Part shown: positions 17,397 through 24,627 of the stretch, piece after piece
How positions within the stretch are numbered: position 1 is the stretch's first letter
Layout: each line of letters begins with the position of its first letter
DNA from: an uncultured Butyrivibrio sp.
GTDB taxonomy: Bacteria; Bacillota; Clostridia; Lachnospirales; Lachnospiraceae
Direction of reading: 5' to 3'
Length of the DNA: 64,000 nt
Assembly (NCBI RefSeq): GCF_947169445.1
Contig: NZ_CAMVPU010000008.1
Location: forward strand, 43,556 to 107,555
Made by a program: the position numbers and the translations under genes
The notes under the pieces: generated by a model
Told to the model about the DNA's origin: nothing
What the model saw: the letters and a program-made list of their open reading frames with translations, nothing else
The model's database searches: none

Positions 17397-19679
17397 ATGC
17401 GGCAGAATTTCGACGACGGTAAAATTGAAGCCATTAAGGAGTTTCAGTCCCCGGATAGTCTATATCAGGGACTTATTAAGCGTGTAAGAAAATATCATCC
17501 ATCGGATGATATTTCCCTTATAGAGAAAGCTTATAATGAAGCTGCTACGGCACATAAGGATCAGCTGCGAAAATCCGGTGAACCCTACATTATTCACCCA
17601 CTTTGCGTGGCTATTATTCTTGCTGATCTGGAAATGGACAAGGAGACCATAGCAGCAGGGCTTCTTCATGATGTCGTTGAAGATACGATTTGCACCAAGG
17701 AAGAGATTAAGGAATCCTTCGGGGATGATGTAGCTCTTTTGGTAGATGGTGTTACCAAACTGACTGCTCTCCAATTATCTACTGATAATACCAATAAAAC
17801 ACAGGAGCAGATTGATATGCAGGCTCAGAACCTGCGTAAAATGTTTCTGGCTATGGCAAAGGATATCAGAGTAATTCTGATTAAACTTGCCGATAGACTT
17901 CACAATATGAGAACTCTTGGACATATGCCTCCTGAGAAGCAGCAGAGAATAGCCCAGGAAACTCTTGATATTTATTCACCTATTGCCGGTCGACTTGGTA
18001 TCAGCAGAATCAAGGTTGAACTTGATGACCTTTCTTTGAAATATCTTAAGCCTGATGTTTACTACGATCTGGTAGACAAGGTTTCCATCAGAAAAAGTGA
18101 AAGAGAAAAGTACGTAGAGGATATCTGCGAGCATGTTCGCCAGGCTATTAAGGATGCCGGAATTGAAGGCGATGTCAATGGAAGGGTTAAGCATTTCTTT
18201 AGTATATACAAGAAAATGCGTAACCAGAACAAGACCTTGGATCAGATATATGATCTTTTTGCTATCAGAATTATTGTATCTACAGTAAAAGACTGTTATG
18301 CTGCGCTTGGCGTTATTCATGAGATGTATAAGCCGATTCCAGGTAGATTTAAAGATTACATCGCAATGCCTAAGCCTAATATGTATCAGTCACTTCATAC
18401 TACACTGATTGGTCAGACAGGTCAGCCTTTTGAAATCCAGATTAGAACTTATGATATGCATAAGGCTGCCGAATATGGTATCGCAGCTCACTGGAAGTAT
18501 AAAGAGACTTCTGATGGTAAGAAAGCTGAGAATGGTGAGGAAGAAAAGCTCATTTGGCTGCGTCAGATTCTTGAATGGCAACAGGATATGTCTGATAACC
18601 AGGAGTTCATGAACCTTCTTAAGAGTGATCTTAATCTTTTCTCTGATGATGTATATTGCTTTACACCAACAGGAGAAGTTAAGAATCTTCCGGCAGGTTC
18701 AACACCTATCGATTTTGCCTATAGTGTACACAGTGCAGTGGGCAATAAGATGATAGGAGCCAAGGTTAATGGCAAGCTTGTTCCTATAGATTACAAGATT
18801 CAAAACGGTGACAGAATTGAGATCATCACCAGCCAGAATTCCAGAGGACCAAGTAGAGACTGGCTTTCAATTGCCAAGGCTACCTCTACCAAGAATAAGA
18901 TTAATCAGTGGTTCAGGAATGAACTTAAGGACGAGAACATTGCAAGAGGAAGGGATCTTCTTATTGAATATTGTAAGAGTAAGGGAATAGATCTCTTTGC
19001 GATTTCCAAGCCTGAGTATCAGAACATTATTATAAGAAAATATGGATTCCATGACTGGAATGCTATTTTAGCTGCTGTTGGACATGGCGGCTTACGTGAA
19101 GGACAGATAATCAATAAGATGCTGGAGCTTGGCGATAAAGAACACAAGCGCAACATCACTGATGAAGAGGTTCTTGCGGCAGTAGCGGAGTCCAACATTA
19201 CTCCACAGGTTTCAAGCTCAGATAATGCGATCATTGTTAAGGGAGTTCATGATGTAGCAGTTCGTTTCTCAAAATGCTGCAATCCTGTTCCCGGAGATGA
19301 TATTTGCGGCTTTGTGACCCGAGGAAGAGGCGTTTCTATTCACAGACGTGACTGCGTCAATGTGATCAAGATGCAGGAAGAAGACAGAACAAGGCTGATT
19401 GAGGCCAAGTGGCAGTCTGATTCTTCCGGAAGCAGCAGTAAATATGCTGCAACCATTAAGATCTTTGCTAACAATAGAAGTGGTCTTTTGGCTGATATAT
19501 CAAGGACTCTTTCAGAGAAAGATATTGATATTATCTCCATGAACACCAGGACCAGTAAGCAGGGGCTTGCGACTATGGAAACTTCTTTCCAGGTTTCATC
19601 AAGAGATCAGCTTCGTGAGATTGTTGATAAGATCAGACAAATAGATAGTGTTATTGATATCGAGAGAACTACTGGCTGA
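17397..19679 (+). CDS. relA: Bifunctional (p)ppGpp synthetase/hydrolase
   Basis: Makes and degrades the alarmone (p)ppGpp. The 760-residue product shows the whole Rel layout: an HD hydrolase domain with LLHDVVEDT near residue 90, a synthetase domain with GRFKDYIAMPKPN near residue 315, a TGS domain (about 410-470), a conserved Cys/His region (KCCNPVPGD and HRRDC), and a C-terminal ACT domain (about 685-760). The hydrolase HD motif is intact, so it should be bifunctional. The ATG at 17397 lies 3 bases after apt with GAAGG inside the end of apt. A bulged terminator follows. Confidence 0.96.
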   Translation: MRQNFDDGKIEAIKEFQSPDSLYQGLIKRVRKYHPSDDISLIEKAYNEAATAHKDQLRKSGEPYIIHPLCVAIILADLEMDKETIAAGLLHDVVEDTICTKEEIKESFGDDVALLVDGVTKLTALQLSTDNTNKTQEQIDMQAQNLRKMFLAMAKDIRVILIKLADRLHNMRTLGHMPPEKQQRIAQETLDIYSPIAGRLGISRIKVELDDLSLKYLKPDVYYDLVDKVSIRKSEREKYVEDICEHVRQAIKDAGIEGDVNGRVKHFFSIYKKMRNQNKTLDQIYDLFAIRIIVSTVKDCYAALGVIHEMYKPIPGRFKDYIAMPKPNMYQSLHTTLIGQTGQPFEIQIRTYDMHKAAEYGIAAHWKYKETSDGKKAENGEEEKLIWLRQILEWQQDMSDNQEFMNLLKSDLNLFSDDVYCFTPTGEVKNLPAGSTPIDFAYSVHSAVGNKMIGAKVNGKLVPIDYKIQNGDRIEIITSQNSRGPSRDWLSIAKATSTKNKINQWFRNELKDENIARGRDLLIEYCKSKGIDLFAISKPEYQNIIIRKYGFHDWNAILAAVGHGGLREGQIINKMLELGDKEHKRNITDEEVLAAVAESNITPQVSSSDNAIIVKGVHDVAVRFSKCCNPVPGDDICGFVTRGRGVSIHRRDCVNVIKMQEEDRTRLIEAKWQSDSSGSSSKYAATIKIFANNRSGLLADISRTLSEKDIDIISMNTRTSKQGLATMETSFQVSSRDQLREIVDKIRQIDSVIDIERTTG

Positions 19680-19688
19680 TATTAATTG

Positions 19689-19762
19689 GAGCCATGGGGA
19701 TTGGGATGTGGCTAATTTGTTTATGACGATAGTTGCTGATTCCATCCCTCATGGCTCGTTTT
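19689..19762 (+). terminator. Terminator after rel
   Basis: GAGCCATGGGGAT-type left arm (from 19689) pairs with the ATCCCTCATGGCTC right arm (19744-19757) with one bulge and a long loop, followed by GTTTT. It ends just before the next gene's ribosome site and so argues against start codons earlier than 19763. Confidence 0.65.
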
Positions 19763-19780
19763 ATGAAAGGAAATAATGCT

Positions 19781-20443
19781 ATGGCGGATAAGAATATACA
19801 GGTTGGAACAATGACCTTAGGCATGGTTGCAACAAACTGTTATTTTGTATTTGATGATAACAATATTGACAGCAATGGGAAAAAGCACGGGGTTTTCTTC
19901 GATCCTGCAGATAAGGGTGGCAGAATATATGAGTCTTTAACGGAAAAAGGCTTTGTTATAGATCTTATTCTTTTGACTCATGGCCATTTTGATCATATCG
20001 GAGGAGCAAAGGAACTTAAAGAGCTTACAGGTGCCAAGATCGGCTGTCATGAAAAAGAAGTGGCGATGTGTTCTGATACGCACCTTAATCTTTCAAATAC
20101 CTATGGCATGAATGCTAAGGTTACTCCTGATATTACTTATAAAGATGGCGATATTATAGAAGCTGCCGGACTTTCCTTTAAAGTACTTTTTACACCCGGA
20201 CACACTTCTGGTGGATGCTGCTATTACTGTGAAGAAGGCAAATTTGTGATCGCAGGAGATACATTATTTGAAGAATCTGTAGGTAGAACTGATTTCCCTA
20301 CAAGTTCAACCAGTGAGCTTCTTCGGTCAATCAATGACAAGCTGTTTGAACTTCCTGACGATACTATTGTTTATACAGGTCACGGGGAAGCTACCACTAT
20401 AGAACATGAGAAAGAATACAATCCTTTTGTTCTTGGGTGGTAA
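19781..20443 (+). CDS. Metallo-beta-lactamase fold hydrolase (glyoxalase II-like)
   Basis: 220 residues from ATG 19781; AAAGG lies 10 bases upstream, and ATG 19763 is a possible alternative. The metal site H67-x-H69-x-D71-H72 is visible as THGHFDHIGG, with later ligands in FTPGHTSGG, IAGDTLF and the terminal TGHGEATT. This is the hydroxyacylglutathione hydrolase-like branch that is encoded next to rel and hemZ in many clostridia; the physiological substrate is not known and glutathione may be absent. Soluble, no signal peptide. hemZ follows after 71 bases. Confidence 0.9.
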   Translation: MADKNIQVGTMTLGMVATNCYFVFDDNNIDSNGKKHGVFFDPADKGGRIYESLTEKGFVIDLILLTHGHFDHIGGAKELKELTGAKIGCHEKEVAMCSDTHLNLSNTYGMNAKVTPDITYKDGDIIEAAGLSFKVLFTPGHTSGGCCYYCEEGKFVIAGDTLFEESVGRTDFPTSSTSELLRSINDKLFELPDDTIVYTGHGEATTIEHEKEYNPFVLGW

Positions 20444-20514
20444 TTGATTTTTGTGCGCGTTTTCTATAAACGGGCAGGGTAATATTTTTTTTATTTGTTA
20501 GATTGGATTTATAT

Positions 20515-22077
20515 ATGAAGAGAGTTTTATTAAATGTAGATAAATATCAATATGATATTCATTCTTTGTTCAAAGCCTTTTGGGGCAACGAGGATGTCAA
20601 GGTTGTTATAGCTTTAGATTCTGTATCCTATGATTCTAATGAAGATCTTGGCGATTGTGACGAGGACTTTTTTGCCAAAGTAGGAATTATTAGCGACAAG
20701 GAATCAGAACAAGGAGTTTTCGGGAAGGTAGCTGTTTGCGTATTTCCTGATATAAGGGAAGAAATAAGCTTTTTTGACAGTAATAATACCGAGAAAGAAG
20801 ACAGCGCTTCAACGAGCGGGGCTGTTACAGAGCTTGATACCAGCAAAAATGCCGTTAAAAAGGCAATATACCTTGCACTTAAAAAGGCTACAGGTAAAGA
20901 ACTTCCCTGGGGAAATCTTACAGGAATCCGTCCTACGAGAATTGCTATGAACCTTATCGATAAGGGAAGGACGGATGAGGAAATTGCTGATTATATGAAG
21001 AATACATATTTTGTCAGCGATGAGAAAACATCTCTTAGCATTGCAATTGCCAGAAGAGAGAAAGAAATCCTTAAGGATATCGATTATGAGAACGGTTACA
21101 GCCTTTATATAGGAATTCCGTTTTGTCCGACAACCTGCCTGTATTGTTCTTTTACTTCTTATCCTATTGGTGCCTATAGTAAGCTTGTGGACGATTATAT
21201 AGGATGTCTAGAAAAAGAAATTGACTACGTGGCAGACAATTTTAAGGATAAGACACTTGATACCATCTATATTGGTGGCGGAACGCCTACAACACTTGAG
21301 CCACATCAGCTTGAAAGGCTTATTGGTTATGTGAAGGAAAAACTGGATACTTCCTGTGTAAAAGAATTTACTGTTGAATCCGGAAGGCCTGATTCCATTA
21401 CAAGACAGAAGCTACAGACTATGCATAGAATGGGTGTTGATAGAATTTCTGTTAATCCACAGACTATGCGGGATGAGACTCTTAGGCTAATAGGGAGAAG
21501 ACACACGGTTTCTCAGCTTATAGATTCCTTTAAAATGGCGAGGGAAGAGGGCTTTGATAATATAAATATGGATATTATCTTAGGGCTTCCCGGTGAAACT
21601 GCAGAAGATGTCAGATATACAATAGAGGAGATCAAAAAGCTTGGTCCTGATGATCTTACTGTGCATTCTCTGGCAATTAAGAGAGGATCTAAGCTTGCTG
21701 AAGTTCTTCATGAAAAAGAACTTAAGGGAGAACTTAAGGTTCCAATCCTTGAATCAATTAATAATACAGAAGAGATGATGAGTATTGCTGCCAGGGGCGC
21801 TGCGGATATGGGACTTACGCCATATTATCTTTACAGGCAGAAGAATATAAGTGGCAATTTTGAAAATACCGGATATGCCCGAAAGGGAAAAGCAGGAATT
21901 TATAATATTTTAATCAATGAAGAGGTTCAATCCATTGTTGCTCTTGGTGCAGGTACGGTTACAAAGCGTGTTTACGGTAATGGACGTATAGAGAGATGTG
22001 ATAATGTCAAGGATATTAAGCTTTATATGGATAATCTACAGGAAATGATTGATAGAAAAAATATTCTCTTCAAATAA
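20515..22077 (+). CDS. hemZ: Radical SAM coproporphyrinogen III oxidase-like protein
   Basis: 520 residues from ATG 20515 (a TTG at 20503 is an alternative; the ribosome site is weak). The radical SAM cluster motif C204-x3-C208-x2-C211 appears as PFCPTTCLYCSF, followed by IGGGTPT and GLPGET, as in the HemN/HemZ branch. The extra N-terminal domain of about 170 residues is that of HemZ, not of HemN or HemW. Oxygen-independent coproporphyrinogen oxidation is known for B. subtilis HemZ; whether this organism makes heme cannot be seen here. Confidence 0.9.
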   Translation: MKRVLLNVDKYQYDIHSLFKAFWGNEDVKVVIALDSVSYDSNEDLGDCDEDFFAKVGIISDKESEQGVFGKVAVCVFPDIREEISFFDSNNTEKEDSASTSGAVTELDTSKNAVKKAIYLALKKATGKELPWGNLTGIRPTRIAMNLIDKGRTDEEIADYMKNTYFVSDEKTSLSIAIARREKEILKDIDYENGYSLYIGIPFCPTTCLYCSFTSYPIGAYSKLVDDYIGCLEKEIDYVADNFKDKTLDTIYIGGGTPTTLEPHQLERLIGYVKEKLDTSCVKEFTVESGRPDSITRQKLQTMHRMGVDRISVNPQTMRDETLRLIGRRHTVSQLIDSFKMAREEGFDNINMDIILGLPGETAEDVRYTIEEIKKLGPDDLTVHSLAIKRGSKLAEVLHEKELKGELKVPILESINNTEEMMSIAARGAADMGLTPYYLYRQKNISGNFENTGYARKGKAGIYNILINEEVQSIVALGAGTVTKRVYGNGRIERCDNVKDIKLYMDNLQEMIDRKNILFK

Positions 22078-22140
22078 GCTTTTTATGTAACTTATGACTA
22101 AAAAACTTGCTAAAATATTCGCATTTGTTATCAGTAAATA

Positions 22141-22162
22141 GATAATTGTTCGATAATTGTTT
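22141..22162 (+). repeat. Tandem 11-bp direct repeat upstream of the DUF5692-like gene
   Basis: GATAATTGTTC is followed immediately by GATAATTGTTT. A period of 11 bp is about one helical turn, as for a regulator bound on one DNA face. It lies about 85 bases before the promoter of the following gene; the function is not known. Confidence 0.4.
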
Positions 22163-22246
22163 GCAAAATATAAAATAGATTAAATAATTGGAAACTAAAT
22201 ATTAAATATTCAGTGCCCCACTTTGCATTATATTTGTGGGATATTA

Positions 22247-22275
22247 TTGTATTTAGTTGTGCAATATGCTATACT
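22247..22275 (+). promoter_or_regulatory. Promoter of the DUF5692-hypBA cassette
   Basis: TTGTAT, a 17-base spacer and TATACT with an upstream TGC (extended -10). The predicted start is about 55 bases before the first gene's start codon. Confidence 0.55.
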
Positions 22276-22321
22276 ATTGTCAAAAATATGACGATATTGC
22301 CCTAAAAAATTTCTGACAATA
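22275..22321 (+). promoter_or_regulatory. Operator-like inverted repeat downstream of the promoter
   Basis: TATTGTCA (22275-22282) and TGACAATA (22314-22321) are perfect inverted copies. The second overlaps a 12/15 match to the CodY box consensus at 22307-22321. A second, nested dyad GATATTG/CAATATC is also present. The position at the transcript start fits repression; the regulator is not identified. Confidence 0.4.
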
Positions 22322-22337
22322 TCACAAGGAGGTTATT

Positions 22338-23456
22338 ATGCTATTCCAACTTTATAGCGACCATGCTGCTATGCAGTTAATTGGCTGGGTGTTGGTTTTC
22401 TGTGGTCTTATTCTTATGAATGAGATTGGTCGTAGGACCAAAACTGGTGGAATGATTGTATTTGTAGTTATTCCATGTATTCTTACTGTTTACTTTATCT
22501 TGGCACATCTTGGTATGTTTGGTGGTGCTCAGAACCCTACTGTTGCATTTATGGATGGCTGGTTCCACTACTTCAAACTCTATGCCGCTGACATCGGCTG
22601 CGTAGGCTTCATGATGATCAAGTACAAATGGGGCATTGGCAAAGAGAAATGGTTTGCTTGGTTCCCATGGTTCATCGTTGCTGCTAATATCATGATTGCT
22701 AACGTATCTGATATGGAGTCAGCTCTTGCAGCTTTCTCAATCACAGGCAACCTTTCAGGTGCTTGGTGGGCTTCTAATGAAGGCGTATTCATCTATGGTG
22801 GATGGTGGAACGTTGTTAACGCTCTTGCAGGTATGATCAATATCTTCTGTATGACAGGTTGCGTTCACCTTTATTCTTCTAAGGATAAGAACCATGCTGA
22901 TATGCTTTGGCCTGACATGACTGTTTGGTTCATCATTGCTTACGATGTATGGAACTTTGAGTACACATACCTTAACCTTCCTACACATTCATGGTACTGC
23001 GGTGTTGCACTTCTTCTTGCTCCTACATTTGCTAATGCATTCTGGAATAAGGGTGCTTGGATCCAGAACCGTGCTAACACACTTGCTATCTGGTGTATGT
23101 GGGCACAGGTTGTTCCTGCTTACCAGCTTAGTTCTAAGTTTGCTGCAGCTCTTCCTTCAATCTATGGTGGAGCAACAGAAAATGGTATTACTACTATGGA
23201 CCTTTACGAGAAGGCAATTGCACTGTATAATGCAGGACAGGGAAAGACAGCTGCTGCCGGAGATGCGATCGCAGCTATGGGCATCACAGCTAATCCTACA
23301 GCCCAGGGTGTTGTAGCTATTCTTTCAATTGCAATTAACGTAATCTGCATAGCTGAGATCATCAAGAGATCTTGCAAGCTTGGCAAGAACCCTTATGCTA
23401 ACGAAGTATTTGCAGATACCAAGGATTTCAAACTTGCTATGGAGCGTGCGGAATAA
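22338..23456 (+). CDS. Multi-pass membrane protein, DUF5692-like
   Basis: 372 residues, start ATG 22338 with AAGGAGG. About 8-9 hydrophobic helices, rich in Trp, with several His, Cys, Asp and Glu residues in or next to membrane segments (for example LYSDHAAMQ, LPTHSWYCG, YDVWNFEY). I recognise it as DUF5692-like from memory; function unknown. The stop overlaps the hypB start (TAATG), so translation is coupled to a nickel-insertion GTPase. This suggests the membrane protein or its partner needs nickel, either as an enzyme subunit or as a transporter. A hydrophobic loop of about 55 residues near the C-terminus (rich in Ala/Gly) is low in complexity. Confidence 0.7.
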   Translation: MLFQLYSDHAAMQLIGWVLVFCGLILMNEIGRRTKTGGMIVFVVIPCILTVYFILAHLGMFGGAQNPTVAFMDGWFHYFKLYAADIGCVGFMMIKYKWGIGKEKWFAWFPWFIVAANIMIANVSDMESALAAFSITGNLSGAWWASNEGVFIYGGWWNVVNALAGMINIFCMTGCVHLYSSKDKNHADMLWPDMTVWFIIAYDVWNFEYTYLNLPTHSWYCGVALLLAPTFANAFWNKGAWIQNRANTLAIWCMWAQVVPAYQLSSKFAAALPSIYGGATENGITTMDLYEKAIALYNAGQGKTAAAGDAIAAMGITANPTAQGVVAILSIAINVICIAEIIKRSCKLGKNPYANEVFADTKDFKLAMERAE

Positions 23457-24124
23457 TGGATAATGTTCGTGTTATTGAAGTAAAGAGAAGTATCTTTGAG
23501 AGTAACGATAAAGATGCTGATAAGTTAAGGAGTGAACTGAAGGAGTCCAAGACATTTCTTTTGAATCTTATGTCTTCTCCCGGTTCAGGAAAAACTACTA
23601 CATTAAAGAGAACTATTGAAACTCTCAAGGATAAGTACAGAATCGGTGTAATGGAAGCTGATATTGATTCTGACGTTGACGCCAAGGCTATTGCAGAGCT
23701 TGGAGTTAAGTCTATACAGTTGCACACCGGTGGAATGTGCCATCTCGATGCTGATATGACAAGACAGGGTATCAAAGAGCTTGATGTATCAGATGTTGAT
23801 TTTGCAATTCTTGAAAATGTCGGAAATCTGGTATGTCCTGCAGAATTTGATACAGGTAGCACCAAAAACGCTATGATACTTTCAGTTCCTGAAGGTCATG
23901 ACAAGCCACTTAAGTACCCGCTTATGTTTTCTATCTGTGATGTTGTTCTGATCAACAAGATAGATGTGGCTCCGTACTTCGATTTTGATCTTGAGAAGTG
24001 TAAGGAATATATCCTTATGAGAAATCCTAATGCTAAGATAATTCCTATCTGTGCTAAGACAGGAGAGGGGATTGAAGCTTGGGCTGACTGGCTCTCAGAG
24101 CAGATTGAAGAAGCAATTAAATAA
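23456..24124 (+). CDS. hypB: Nickel-insertion GTPase HypB
   Basis: SIMIBI-class GTPase that delivers nickel to [NiFe] hydrogenase or, with other systems, to other nickel enzymes. 222 residues; the P-loop SPGSGKTT is near residues 41-48, and the GTPase-domain metal site is complete as C95-H96 and C127 (GMCH and LVCPAEF). The N-terminal CXXCGC or His-rich nickel-storage tail found in some HypB is absent. Guanine specificity is seen in NKID. The start overlaps the upstream stop by one base. hypC, hypD, hypE, hypF and hydrogenase subunit genes are not nearby. Confidence 0.94.
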   Translation: MDNVRVIEVKRSIFESNDKDADKLRSELKESKTFLLNLMSSPGSGKTTTLKRTIETLKDKYRIGVMEADIDSDVDAKAIAELGVKSIQLHTGGMCHLDADMTRQGIKELDVSDVDFAILENVGNLVCPAEFDTGSTKNAMILSVPEGHDKPLKYPLMFSICDVVLINKIDVAPYFDFDLEKCKEYILMRNPNAKIIPICAKTGEGIEAWADWLSEQIEEAIK

Positions 24125-24143
24125 TTGGTAATAATGATTATAT

Positions 24144-24200
24144 ATGCCAAGCGATAAACATGAGGGAGTTTATCTTTATCCTTTATCGCTTGGCATTTTG
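24144..24200 (+). terminator. Perfect 15-bp hairpin between hypB and hypA
   Basis: Arms 24144-24158 and 24182-24196 are perfectly complementary, with a 23-base loop and a TTTTG end. It may end or attenuate the upstream transcript, or protect its 3' end, while hypA continues 35 bases later. Confidence 0.6.
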
Positions 24201-24234
24201 TGACTGTTAAGAGTAATTTACAAGGTTTACGCAC

Positions 24235-24579
24235 ATGCATGAATTAGGTGTTGTTTTTAGAATAATAGATGATCTTACCGAGGTGGGCAAGGAGAACGAA
24301 CTTGAGAAGATTCATTCGGTTACTTTGCAGCTTGGAGAGGTATCAGGAGTTGTTCCTGATCTTTTAAAGGATGCCTGGAAATGGGCGGCTGACAGAACTG
24401 ACCTTATGAAAGGAGCAGATCTGATCATAGAAACGCTTCCTGCAGTAACTTATTGTGAGGACTGCAAGAGCGAGTACGAAACGGTGACATATGGCAAGAT
24501 ATGTCCTAAATGCGGAAGTGAACACACATATCTCTTAAAGGGAAATGAGTTCATGATAAAAGAAATAGCGGCAACTTGA
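24235..24579 (+). CDS. hypA: Nickel metallochaperone HypA
   Basis: 114 residues beginning MHE, where His2 is the conserved nickel ligand, so ATG 24235 is the correct start although the ribosome site (AAGG) is weak. The structural zinc site is C74, C77, C90 and C93. HypA works with HypB to load nickel. The gene lies after a strong hairpin and 48 bases before the large oxidoreductase gene. Its pairing with hypB but with no other maturation gene is the odd point here. Confidence 0.94.
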   Translation: MHELGVVFRIIDDLTEVGKENELEKIHSVTLQLGEVSGVVPDLLKDAWKWAADRTDLMKGADLIIETLPAVTYCEDCKSEYETVTYGKICPKCGSEHTYLLKGNEFMIKEIAAT

Positions 24580-24627
24580 TCTGATATATTATCTGCAAAA
24601 ACGCAGTTTGTATCACTTTTTAGAAAG

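Noticed and set aside
23200..23330. Frameshift near the Ala/Gly-rich segment of the DUF5692-like protein
   Set aside because: The frame continues with a further membrane helix and ends in a coupled stop with hypB; the segment is only low in complexity.
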